DNA of 12,119 nt from Bacillota bacterium (GTDB lineage Bacteria > Bacillota > Clostridia > Christensenellales > Borkfalkiaceae). Below the pieces are notes generated by a model, which was given only the letters and a program-made list of their open reading frames with translations, ran no database searches and was not told where the DNA came from. Shown here in pieces: positions 7,085 to 12,010 of the stretch; the stretch's first letter is position 1, and the number at the start of each line of letters is the position of its first letter. Position numbers and translations under genes: made by a program. The stretch lies in assembly GCA_003343805.1 (NCBI GenBank), contig QAKM01000065.1:1-12119 (forward strand), in the 5' to 3' direction.

Positions 7085-7591
7085 ATGGAGAGAAGAGCGT
7101 TTTTCTGCCTTTTGGCTGCGGTGTTCGGGCTGCTTGCACTTTTTGCTTCGGGCTGTGCGCCCGAGAGGCGGTATGCGCACTCGGAGGGGAGCCTTCTCTC
7201 GCTCGAAAAGGCGTATGCAGACGGCTGCCTGACAGAGAGCGATCTTCAAAACATCGCCTACTACTATCATACCCGCTTCGGGGAGAGCACGTTTGCAGGG
7301 GCGTTTACCCCCGCGCCCAAGACGCCTGCGACCCTTGCGGAGGAGACGATCTGCCGCATCAAGCGCACCTATCTCGACGAGGTGGCGGGCGTGCCCGATG
7401 GCTCCTTCGACCGCGTCTACATCGTCGGCTATTTCGGCTCATACGGCGGCTGCGCGGCGGTGGGGCTGCGGTCGGATTACATCGCCATCGATCCGCTCCT
7501 CTATCCTGAGTACACGATCGGCGGAGTGAGCTTTTATGACTACGACCCGTCGGCGGTGAGTATCTGGCGGTCCGATGCGTTGGAGCAATGA
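7085..7591 (+). CDS. Small predicted lipoprotein, function unknown
   Basis: A 168-residue protein with a clear lipoprotein signal: MERR, a hydrophobic stretch AFFCLLAAVFGLLALF, then the lipobox ASGC with the lipidated Cys at 24. The mature part would be anchored on the outer face of the cytoplasmic membrane. It contains LLSLEKAYADGCLTESDLQNIAYYYH (about 37-62), a pattern I recall from uncharacterised clostridial proteins, and a compact C-terminal part (RVYIVGYFGSYGG, IGGVSFYDYD, VSIWRSD) that looks like a small beta-rich domain. No enzyme motif is seen. GGGAGGG lies 5 bases before the ATG at 7085. An in-frame start at 6977 would bury the signal peptide after 36 residues and is unlikely. It reads alone, between a terminator and the convergent TM2 gene. 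Confidence 0.8.
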   Translation: MERRAFFCLLAAVFGLLALFASGCAPERRYAHSEGSLLSLEKAYADGCLTESDLQNIAYYYHTRFGESTFAGAFTPAPKTPATLAEETICRIKRTYLDEVAGVPDGSFDRVYIVGYFGSYGGCAAVGLRSDYIAIDPLLYPEYTIGGVSFYDYDPSAVSIWRSDALEQ

Positions 7592-7760
7592 GGAGGCGGA
7601 GCCTTTGCCAAATCGGCCGGAAAGGCAGCTTTTGTACAACGATGCCGCCGTCGAAGTTGATATATGGGCAGAGATCGGGGGCGGTCGTTTTCACCGCACG
7701 GCGCATTGCCGGATCGAGTTCCGGCAGGAGTAGCCTGCACTTTACGTTTGATCGAAAAGA
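7592..7760. other. Intergenic stretch with several small inverted repeats, no supported gene
   Basis: After the hairpin at 7601 there are three small inverted repeats in a row: GCGGT/ACCGC (7681-7685 with 7693-7697), TGCCGGA/TCCGGCA (7707-7713 with 7720-7726) and GCAGG/CCTGC (7724-7728 with 7734-7738). Open frames cross the region on both strands but have no ribosome site or recognisable product. It may be a small structured RNA or plain spacer. Confidence 0.3.
7601..7633 (+). terminator. Weak terminator-like hairpin after the lipoprotein gene
   Basis: GCCTTT (7601-7606) pairs with AAAGGC (7621-7626), followed by AGCTTTT (7627-7633), 9 bases after the stop. The stem is short and the loop is 14 bases with some inner pairing, so this is a weak candidate; the stronger hairpin at 7761 could also serve this gene. 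Confidence 0.35.
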
Positions 7761-7801
7761 GGGCCGCGGCGGCGCATATTTGCGCCGCCGCGGCCCGTTT
7801 T
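7761..7801. terminator. Bidirectional terminator between the lipoprotein and TM2 genes
   Basis: A perfect 16-bp stem (7761-7776 with 7781-7796) with a TATT loop. On the plus strand GTTTT follows. On the minus strand TCTTTT follows, 22 bases after the TM2 gene stop. It serves two convergent genes. Most of it belongs to the 48-bp repeat at 7765-7812. Confidence 0.75.
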
Positions 7802-7812
7802 GCTGCGTCCCG
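7765..7812. repeat. 48-bp direct repeat, left copy
   Basis: Bases 7765-7812 are identical to 8524-8571. The match covers the hairpin, the T-run and a further stretch, GCTGCGTCCCG, that a simple terminator would not need to conserve. It lies between convergent genes, as does the other copy. Confidence 0.9.
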
Positions 7813-7818
7813 GCCGTT

Positions 7819-8184
7819 TTAGGGAACGTAATAATAGGTTGGTTTGCCGAGCAAGGCGATGAAATCAACGATGACACCGATCAAAAACAGCCCAGCGGTA
7901 AACAGATACAGGATGCCCATACCGATCTTTCCTTCGTAGAACTTGTGGCCGCCGAAATACCCGAGGAGCAGGCACAGGACGATCGCCACCCACTTGTTCT
8001 TCTGCCGTCCCATCGGGGCGGGTGCAGTGTTGACATTGGAGTTGATGTTTTTGTTGTCAATGTTGACGATGACGGGAACGGCCTGGGTGGGTGCAGGGTT
8101 CGCTGTGACCCTCTCTCCGCAGGCGGGACAGGCGGCTGCGTTTTTGGGGAGCTCTTTGCCGCAGTTGCTGCAAAATTTAGCCAT
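7819..8184 (-). CDS. Zinc-ribbon TM2 domain membrane protein
   Basis: A 121-residue protein. The N-terminus is a zinc ribbon with two CxxC pairs (KFCSNCGKEL with C5, C8; AACPACGERV with C19, C22). A flexible Pro/Asn/Val-rich linker (about 28-60) follows, then a TM2 domain: two membrane helices (about 65-79 and 88-112) joined by the typical short turn GYFGGHKFYEGKIGMG, with the conserved Asp in IVDFIALL (D107). TM2 proteins are widespread, and their exact role in bacteria is unknown. The start at 8184 is set by GGAGGA 8 bases upstream and by the zinc-ribbon N-terminus; a longer frame to 8256 would begin upstream of the likely transcript start. It has a near-consensus promoter containing an inverted repeat and faces a divergent XRE regulator, which probably controls it. 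Confidence 0.88.
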   Translation of the reverse strand: MAKFCSNCGKELPKNAAACPACGERVTANPAPTQAVPVIVNIDNKNINSNVNTAPAPMGRQKNKWVAIVLCLLLGYFGGHKFYEGKIGMGILYLFTAGLFLIGVIVDFIALLGKPTYYYVP

Positions 8185-8247
8185 AGTTGAAATCCTCCAT
8201 TTTGTTTTGCGCACGGCCATGGCTCTATGCGTTATCTTTGTCCCTTG

Positions 8248-8276
8248 ATTATACAAGAAGATTTCTTCTTTCTCAA
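8248..8276 (-). promoter_or_regulatory. SigA-type promoter of the TM2 gene
   Basis: Read on the minus strand: -35 TTGAGA (8276-8271), a 17-base spacer, and a consensus -10 TATAAT (8253-8248). Transcription would start near 8241, giving a ~57-base leader before the TM2 start. The spacer carries the inverted repeat listed separately. Confidence 0.85.
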
Positions 8277-8294
8277 GAAATTTAAGAAGATTTC
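8255..8294. promoter_or_regulatory. Candidate XRE operator: inverted repeat plus direct repeat
   Basis: AAGAAGATTTCTTCTT (8255-8270) is a perfect 7-2-7 inverted repeat filling the TM2 promoter spacer between -35 and -10. AAGAAGATTTC occurs again at 8284-8294, 29 bases further on, next to the XRE start, with a related AAGAAATTT at 8275-8283. A protein bound here would block the TM2 promoter and could also act on the XRE gene. Confidence 0.6.
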
Positions 8295-8313
8295 GGCTAA
8301 AATGTAGGCTGAA

Positions 8314-8514
8314 ATGAGTATTGGAGAGAGGATCAAAGAGCTGCGGACAGAGAAAGGGCTTTCGCAGGAGGGGCTGGCGCGGCAGATCGGCGTGAGTCAG
8401 AAGGCGATCGACTACTGGGAGCGCGGGGTCAATGAGCCCAAGGCGAGTTACATCCTTGCGCTCTGTGACTTTTTTGATGTCTCCGCCGATGACCTTTTGG
8501 GCAGGAAATTATAA
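8314..8514 (+). CDS. XRE-family helix-turn-helix regulator
   Basis: A 66-residue protein consisting only of a Cro/C1-type DNA-binding domain: IGERIKELRTEKGLSQEGLARQIGVSQKAIDYWERGVNEP, with the recognition helix near 28-36, ending FFDVSADDLLGRKL as is typical for this family. Such small proteins bind palindromic sites as dimers and act as repressors. The ATG at 8314 has only a weak AGG site. A -10-like TAAAAT at 8298-8303 would put the transcript start within a few bases of the ATG, so the message may be almost leaderless. It is divergent from the TM2 gene, and the operator-like repeat lies between them, so local regulation including autoregulation is likely. There is no ligand-binding or toxin-antitoxin partner domain. 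Confidence 0.9.
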   Translation: MSIGERIKELRTEKGLSQEGLARQIGVSQKAIDYWERGVNEPKASYILALCDFFDVSADDLLGRKL

Positions 8515-8523
8515 TGGACTTTT

Positions 8524-8560
8524 CGCGGCGGCGCATATTTGCGCCGCCGCGGCCCGTTTT
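8524..8560 (+). terminator. Terminator of the XRE gene
   Basis: A perfect 12-bp stem (8524-8535 with 8540-8551) with loop TATT, then GCCCGTTTT, starting 9 bases after the XRE stop. It lies within the right copy of the 48-bp repeat. Confidence 0.7.
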
Positions 8561-8571
8561 GCTGCGTCCCG
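8524..8571. repeat. 48-bp direct repeat, right copy
   Basis: Identical to 7765-7812 over 48 bases in the same orientation, 759 bases away. Together the copies frame the TM2 and XRE genes exactly at their 3' ends. The stem of this copy is shorter because the left flank differs. Confidence 0.9.
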
Positions 8572-8676
8572 CGTGCTCCCCGGGCGGTCCCTTTTCGGAA
8601 GAGCGGCGATCGGTGCGGCGAAAAAAGGCGGCGTTCCCCCAAGAACTTCGCGTGGATCTCGTCGCGCGGGCCGTCT

Positions 8677-9009
8677 CTATGTCTTGAAGTCGATGCGTTT
8701 GGGCTCGGCGTATTTTGGTTTCTGTTTGACGCGCTTCTTTTCGACGAGGTAATAGACGGGCTGCGGCGCCTGCGTCGGCGTCGGTTCGGACTTTTCCTCG
8801 GAGCTCTTTTCCGACCGTTCCTCCGATGATCGCTTTGTCTCCTGCGTTTCGGCCGCCTCCCGTTCGTTCCCTTCGGGCGCGGCGCCGTGCCGGTATATCT
8901 GCCAGCCCAGGAGGGCGAGCTTTCCCGCGTGTACGGCGGCAAAACAGAGGACAAAGAGGACGAGGATCCACAAGATTCCCTCTTTTGCAACGGATAAAAG
9001 TGCGTTCAT
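8677..9009 (-). CDS. Small single-pass membrane protein, function unknown
   Basis: A 110-residue protein. Residues 1-11 are followed by one strongly hydrophobic helix (GILWILVLFVLCFAAVHAGKL and onward to about 38), then a highly charged, low-complexity region rich in Glu, Ser, Lys and Arg (about 44-75), a TPTQAPQP stretch, and a basic tail (VEKKRVKQKPKYAEPKRIDFK). The basic tail suggests it sits in the cytoplasm. No family is recognised. The ATG at 9009 begins the hydrophobic protein; upstream, only a poor GCGGA site is visible, so the start is less certain than others. The much longer frame continuing to 10212 is a shadow of the plus-strand gene. It is divergent from the DeoC-like gene, so the two might be expressed together, but this is a guess. 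Confidence 0.65.
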   Translation of the reverse strand: MNALLSVAKEGILWILVLFVLCFAAVHAGKLALLGWQIYRHGAAPEGNEREAAETQETKRSSEERSEKSSEEKSEPTPTQAPQPVYYLVEKKRVKQKPKYAEPKRIDFKT

Positions 9010-9036
9010 ATCCGCAGGATAGCACAAAGGGGATGT

Positions 9037-9054
9037 CATCTCTTTGCAGAGATG
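9037..9054. promoter_or_regulatory. Inverted repeat between divergent genes
   Basis: CATCTCT-TTGC-AGAGATG, a 7-bp stem with a 4-base loop, in the 81-base gap between 9009 and 9091. CGCATATTTTTT follows, so it could act as an attenuator before the plus-strand gene, or as an operator shared by both genes. No convincing -35/-10 pair was found for either gene. Confidence 0.4.
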
Positions 9055-9090
9055 CGCATATTTTTTCGGGTTTTGGGGAAGGCTCCTCTT

Positions 9091-10095
9091 ATGAAACTTT
9101 GGCAAGAGATCCCGCATCCGTCCGACGGGGCTCCCGTTCGGGGGCCCGCCCTTCCCGAGCCTCCCGTAGAGGAGCCCGCTTATCCCGTCGTCGATCCGCC
9201 CGCACCGCCTACGGCGCCGCCCGATCTGCCCGGAATGCCGCCCGCACCGTCCGAGCTGCCCGGGACGGGGGAGCCGCCCGCATCCGCTCCAGGTGAGCCG
9301 GATCTCCCTTCGGATGAGCCGCAGGGCGAGCCTTCCGGCGGGGAGCCTGCTGAAAATCCGACCGATGGCTCTCCGGGGGCGCCCGTGCGCGTGCTCTCGG
9401 CGGCGGAGGAGGCGGAATACCGCGAGTTCCTGCGCATCAAGCGGGAATCGGAGATCGCGCTCACCCTGCGCAGGCTCGTTGTGGATGTCTCGGGCATATC
9501 CGACCGCGCCTCGCTCCGGGCTGCCTGCGGAGCGGCGTCGCGCCTGTTTGCCGCGGGGGTGCTCGCTTCGCCCGTGCAGGTCTCTTCCGTGCGCAGACAG
9601 CTCCCGCGGGAGATCTTTGTGGCGGCGCTCATCGGCGGGACGGGGGAGAGCCTGCCCTCCGTCAAACGGTGTGAGGCAAAGCGGGCGGTGCGGCAGGGCG
9701 CGGACGCCGTCGTCCTGCTGCCGAGTATGTTCTCCCTGCTGAGCGGGGAGGGGCAGAACGCGAAGCGGGAGTGGCGCCTTGTGCGGCGGGCGGTCAAGCG
9801 GGCAAGGATGCTTGTGGCGCTCGACGATCGGCGGCTGGAGCGGGAGGCGTTTGCTCCTGCCGTGCGTGCGGCGAAGGCGTGCGGGGCGGACGGCGTGCTC
9901 GTCCGCGGGGAACCCGAGTGGGTGCGTGCGGCAGCGGAAGAGGGGGAAGGGCTCCTCGTGGAGGCAGGTGCCGAAAATGCGGAGCAGCTCCGCCTGCTCC
10001 TGAGTGCTGGGGCCGTGCGCGTGCTGACCTCTGCGGCGGATGCGATCGCGGCACAGCTTCGGCAGAAAGCCGGATCGGAGCAGGAAGGGGACTGA
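9091..10095 (+). CDS. Proline-rich protein with DeoC-aldolase-like domain lacking catalytic residues
   Basis: A 334-residue protein. Residues about 8-98 are low complexity, dominated by Pro, Glu, Gly and Ala (PPAPPTAPPDLPGMPPAP), and probably disordered. A helical link (SAAEEAEYREFLRIKRES) leads to a domain (about 125-322) whose layout follows the deoxyribose-phosphate aldolase family: VAALIGGTGESLPSVKRCEA (177-196) resembles the family's VIGFPxG...VKxxEA strand and helix, followed by RQGADAVVLLPSM, AAKACGADGVLV and LLVEAGAENAEQL. At the places where DeoC has its active-site Asp and two Lys (the DEID, VKTSTGF and VKASGGI motifs) this protein has Val, hydrophobic residues and Glu. It is therefore probably not an aldolase. 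The ATG at 9091 follows GGGGAAGG by 8 bases; an in-frame ATG at 9052 lies within the hairpin. A terminator overlaps the stop. Confidence 0.75.
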   Translation: MKLWQEIPHPSDGAPVRGPALPEPPVEEPAYPVVDPPAPPTAPPDLPGMPPAPSELPGTGEPPASAPGEPDLPSDEPQGEPSGGEPAENPTDGSPGAPVRVLSAAEEAEYREFLRIKRESEIALTLRRLVVDVSGISDRASLRAACGAASRLFAAGVLASPVQVSSVRRQLPREIFVAALIGGTGESLPSVKRCEAKRAVRQGADAVVLLPSMFSLLSGEGQNAKREWRLVRRAVKRARMLVALDDRRLEREAFAPAVRAAKACGADGVLVRGEPEWVRAAAEEGEGLLVEAGAENAEQLRLLLSAGAVRVLTSAADAIAAQLRQKAGSEQEGD

Positions 10096-10113
10096 AACGG
10101 TCCCCGTTTTTTT
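10087..10113 (+). terminator. Intrinsic terminator of the DeoC-like gene
   Basis: GGGGAC (10087-10092) pairs with GTCCCC (10100-10105), a G follows, then seven T's (10107-10113). The stem starts before the TGA stop (10093-10095), which lies in the loop. Confidence 0.75.
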
Positions 10114-10283
10114 GTGCCTTGAAACCGGGTGCCACGCTCCGCGTCGCTCGTCTGCGGCGGCGATCGTCCTTTGGCTGCCGAACGGGAGACGGGCAAAGGC
10201 GGCGGACGGCATACGGACGCAAAATAACGGGTCGCGCGAAATAACTTTTTACGATCTGACCGCCGATGACGGGGAAAAGTTCC

Positions 10284-10312
10284 TTGCCCTCGGCGCGTTT
10301 TTTTATTACAAT
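10284..10312 (+). promoter_or_regulatory. SigA-type promoter of the FAR-17a/AIG1-like gene
   Basis: TTGCCC (10284-10289), a 17-base spacer and TACAAT (10307-10312). The predicted start near 10319 leaves a leader of about 18 bases with the AAGGGAG ribosome site. The rest of the 241-base gap from 10096 shows only the upstream terminator and nothing else I can name. Confidence 0.7.
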
Positions 10313-10328
10313 AGGGGGAAAAGGGAGT

Positions 10329-10358
10329 GTGACGATATGAAACGTGACGATATGAAAT
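10329..10358 (+). repeat. Tandem 15-base repeat over the start codon
   Basis: GTGACGATATGAAAC (10329-10343) is followed directly by GTGACGATATGAAAT (10344-10358), 14 of 15 bases identical. It gives the gene two in-frame ATGs five codons apart (10337 and 10352). Only the first is close to the AAGGGAG site. Confidence 0.8.
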
Positions 10359-11068
10359 GTGGCGACAGAAAACCGAGGATCGCGCCGTCGGACCTGATCT
10401 CCATGCTGCTGCAGCTTCTCACTGCCTCGTGCATGGTGGCGGGCATCACCCTCACGGCGCAGATGGGTGGGGGATTCATGGGCGGCGGCACGGCGTTTTT
10501 GTATTTCACCGTGCAGTCCAACCTCTGGATCGGCGTGACGTGCGCGCTCTTTTTCGTGCTCAATGTCATAGCGCTTGTTAGGCCGTCCTTTTCCATCCCG
10601 CGCGTTCTGCACATCATCAAATTCGTCTTTACCGTCTCGATCACCCTGACGGGCATCGTCTTTTGCTGCGTGCTCGCCCCGACGCTTCCCGGCAGCTTCA
10701 AGTCGGCTGCGAACGTCCTGACCCACGTTGTCGTGCCGATCGCGGCGGTCGCCGATCTCTTCTTCTGCCGCCCGCAGGAGATCGCCTATAAGCAGTTCGC
10801 CTTTGCGCTCATCCCGCCCATCTATTACCTCTGCTTTGCGGGCATCGGCTATGCGCTCCATTGGGATTTCGGCGGCGGCAACAACTATCCTTACTTCTTT
10901 TTGAATTGGGATTCTCCCGCCGGCGCCTTCGGGTTCAGTTCCGAGATGCCCTATTTCATGGGCTGTTTCTATTGGATCGTCGTCATGATCGCGTTCATCT
11001 CCCTGCTCTCGCTCGGCTATATCGCCCTTCTGCGGGTGCTCAACCGACGGGCAGAGAGAAAGTCATAG
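10337..11068 (+). CDS. FAR-17a/AIG1-like (Pr6Pr-type) multi-pass membrane protein
   Basis: A 243-residue protein with about six hydrophobic helices. Features match the FAR-17a/AIG1-like and Pr6Pr membrane families: FLYFTVQSNLW (54-64, Thr58) in the second helix region, VLTHVVVPIAAVADLFF (127-143, His130), and YPYFFLNW (184-191) before the last helices. In animal AIG1 and ADTRP a membrane Thr and His form the active site that hydrolyses fatty-acid esters of hydroxy fatty acids; Thr58 and His130 are at comparable places, so a membrane hydrolase is possible, but bacterial members are uncharacterised and this is inference. The ATG at 10337 follows AAGGGAG by 9 bases and a promoter by about 25. 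An upstream in-frame stretch back to 10040 overlaps the previous gene and is not coding. The C-terminus (LNRRAERKS) is basic and cytosolic. It is transcribed alone, ending at a strong hairpin. Confidence 0.82.
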   Translation: MKRDDMKCGDRKPRIAPSDLISMLLQLLTASCMVAGITLTAQMGGGFMGGGTAFLYFTVQSNLWIGVTCALFFVLNVIALVRPSFSIPRVLHIIKFVFTVSITLTGIVFCCVLAPTLPGSFKSAANVLTHVVVPIAAVADLFFCRPQEIAYKQFAFALIPPIYYLCFAGIGYALHWDFGGGNNYPYFFLNWDSPAGAFGFSSEMPYFMGCFYWIVVMIAFISLLSLGYIALLRVLNRRAERKS

Positions 11069-11083
11069 AGAGCTGTATTTCAG

Positions 11084-11117
11084 GCGCCCCGCGCCGCCTT
11101 CGGGCGGCGCGGGGCGC
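11084..11117 (+). terminator. Hairpin after the AIG1-like gene
   Basis: A perfect 15-bp stem (11084-11098 with 11103-11117) closed by a TTCG tetraloop, an exceptionally stable combination, 15 bases after the stop. It is followed by TTCCCTGCC, not a T-tract. It is very like the hairpin after clpB in build. Confidence 0.6.
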
Positions 11118-11190
11118 TTCCCTGCCAAGCGCAAAAACGGCGGCTCCCGAAAAGGGAAGCCCCCGGCCGCATCGGCGGCTGCGGACTTTT

Positions 11191-11220
11191 GCAAAACGGC
11201 CCGAAAAAGGGCGGTTTTGC
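11191..11220. other. Hairpin in the secA upstream region
   Basis: GCAAAAC (11191-11197) pairs with GTTTTGC (11214-11220), with an inner GCCC/GGGC stem, a GAAAAA loop and one G-G mismatch. There is no T-tract after it. The 300-base gap between 11068 and 11369 holds this, the preceding terminator, a dyad at 11234 and a weak promoter; no gene is seen. Confidence 0.45.
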
Positions 11221-11233
11221 GGGGAAGATCCTC

Positions 11234-11251
11234 TGTGAAACATTTTTCACA
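11234..11251. promoter_or_regulatory. Dyad TGTGAAA-N4-TTTCACA upstream of secA
   Basis: A perfect 7-bp inverted repeat, typical in size for a dimeric regulator. It resembles Rex and CRP-type sites in its half-site sequence, but the spacing differs from both by two bases, so no regulator is assigned. Confidence 0.35.
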
Positions 11252-11292
11252 CGGCAAGGGCGGGCAAAAATGCGCAAACCATGTAAAATCGC

Positions 11293-11321
11293 TTTGCGTT
11301 TTTGGGAAAATATAGTAAAAT
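11293..11321 (+). promoter_or_regulatory. Possible secA promoter
   Basis: TTTGCG (11293-11298), 17 bases, then TAAAAT (11316-11321), in an AT-rich stretch that stands out from its surroundings. The -35 is poor (three of six consensus bases), so confidence is low. Confidence 0.4.
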
Positions 11322-11368
11322 AATCGGGTGATTTTATGCCTCTTTCGGGGCGATGCGGAGTATCAGAT

Positions 11369-12010
11369 ATGGGATTACTTAGTTTTATGAAGAACGGCGA
11401 CAGCCGCAGGAGCCTGAAAAAGCTCGATAAAATGGCGAACGAGGTCGAGCGTCTCGAGCCCAAGTATAAGGCGATGACGGACAGCGAACTGCAGAGCCAG
11501 ACGCAGGTCCTGAAGGACCGTTTGAAGAAGGGCGAAACGCTCGACGACATCCTCTACGATGCCTTTGCGGCCCTTCGCGAGGCGTCGAGCCGTGTCCTCG
11601 GGATGCGCCATTTCCATGTGCAGATCATCGGCGGCATCTGTCTCTTCCAGGGGCGCATCGCCGAAATGAAGACGGGCGAAGGCAAGACGCTCGTCGCGAC
11701 CCTCCCCGCCTATCTCGAAGCTCTCTCCGGGAAGGGCGTACACATCGTCACGGTCAACGATTATCTTGCCCGCCGCGACGCCGAGTGGATGGGCAAAGTG
11801 CACCGCTTCATGGGGCTTACGGTGGGCGTCGTGGTGCCCGGCATGGAGGACGATGCCAAGCGCGCCGCCTACCAGTGCGACATCACCTACGGTACCAACA
11901 ACGAGTTCGGCTTCGACTATCTGCGCGACAATCTGAAGTCCGACTTAAAGCTCATGGTCCAGCGCGAACTCAACTTCGCCATCGTCGACGAGGTGGACTA
12001 TGACGTTTAA
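11369..12010 (+). CDS. secA: Preprotein translocase ATPase SecA, N-terminal fragment, broken at its 3' end
   Basis: The first ~210 residues of SecA, the ATPase motor that drives preproteins through SecYEG. Visible: the N-terminal start MGLLSF...[21 protein letters not shown], the [27 protein letters not shown] segment, Walker A KTGEGKT (101-107), [16 protein letters not shown] (128-142), [17 protein letters not shown] (172-188) and AIVDEVD (204-210). In every SecA the last is followed by a Ser-Ile-Leu-Ile-Asp-Glu-Ala-Arg sequence; here the frame turns to Tyr-Asp-Val and stops. The homology ends at about 11998, so the final three codons belong to other DNA. Full SecA is about 800-900 residues. 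The ATG at 11369 has GCGGAG 8 bases upstream and gives the usual N-terminus; an earlier in-frame ATG at 11336 adds 11 residues not typical of the family. Confidence 0.93.
   Translation: MGLLSFMKNGDSRRSLKKLDKMANEVERLEPKYKAMTDSELQSQTQVLKDRLKKGETLDDILYDAFAALREASSRVLGMRHFHVQIIGGICLFQGRIAEMKTGEGKTLVATLPAYLEALSGKGVHIVTVNDYLARRDAEWMGKVHRFMGLTVGVVVPGMEDDAKRAAYQCDITYGTNNEFGFDYLRDNLKSDLKLMVQRELNFAIVDEVDYDV

Noticed and set aside
7592-7760. T-box leader or tRNA-like element on either strand
   Set aside because: No antiterminator consensus, no specifier loop and no cloverleaf could be assembled; only small unconnected hairpins are present.
8314-8514. Antitoxin of a toxin-antitoxin pair with the TM2 gene as toxin
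   Set aside because: The genes are divergent rather than in one operon, and the TM2 protein with its zinc ribbon resembles no known toxin. A plain regulator-target pair is simpler.
8680-10212. Long minus-strand open frame (over 500 codons) covering the DeoC-like gene
   Set aside because: Only the last 110 codons (8677-9009) have a start, a hydrophobic helix and no competing gene. The rest is Arg/Pro/His-rich, as expected for the antisense of GC-rich coding DNA, and the plus strand holds a better gene with a terminator.
11234-11251. Rex or CRP binding site
   Set aside because: The half-sites resemble both, but the distance between halves is two bases longer than in either consensus.
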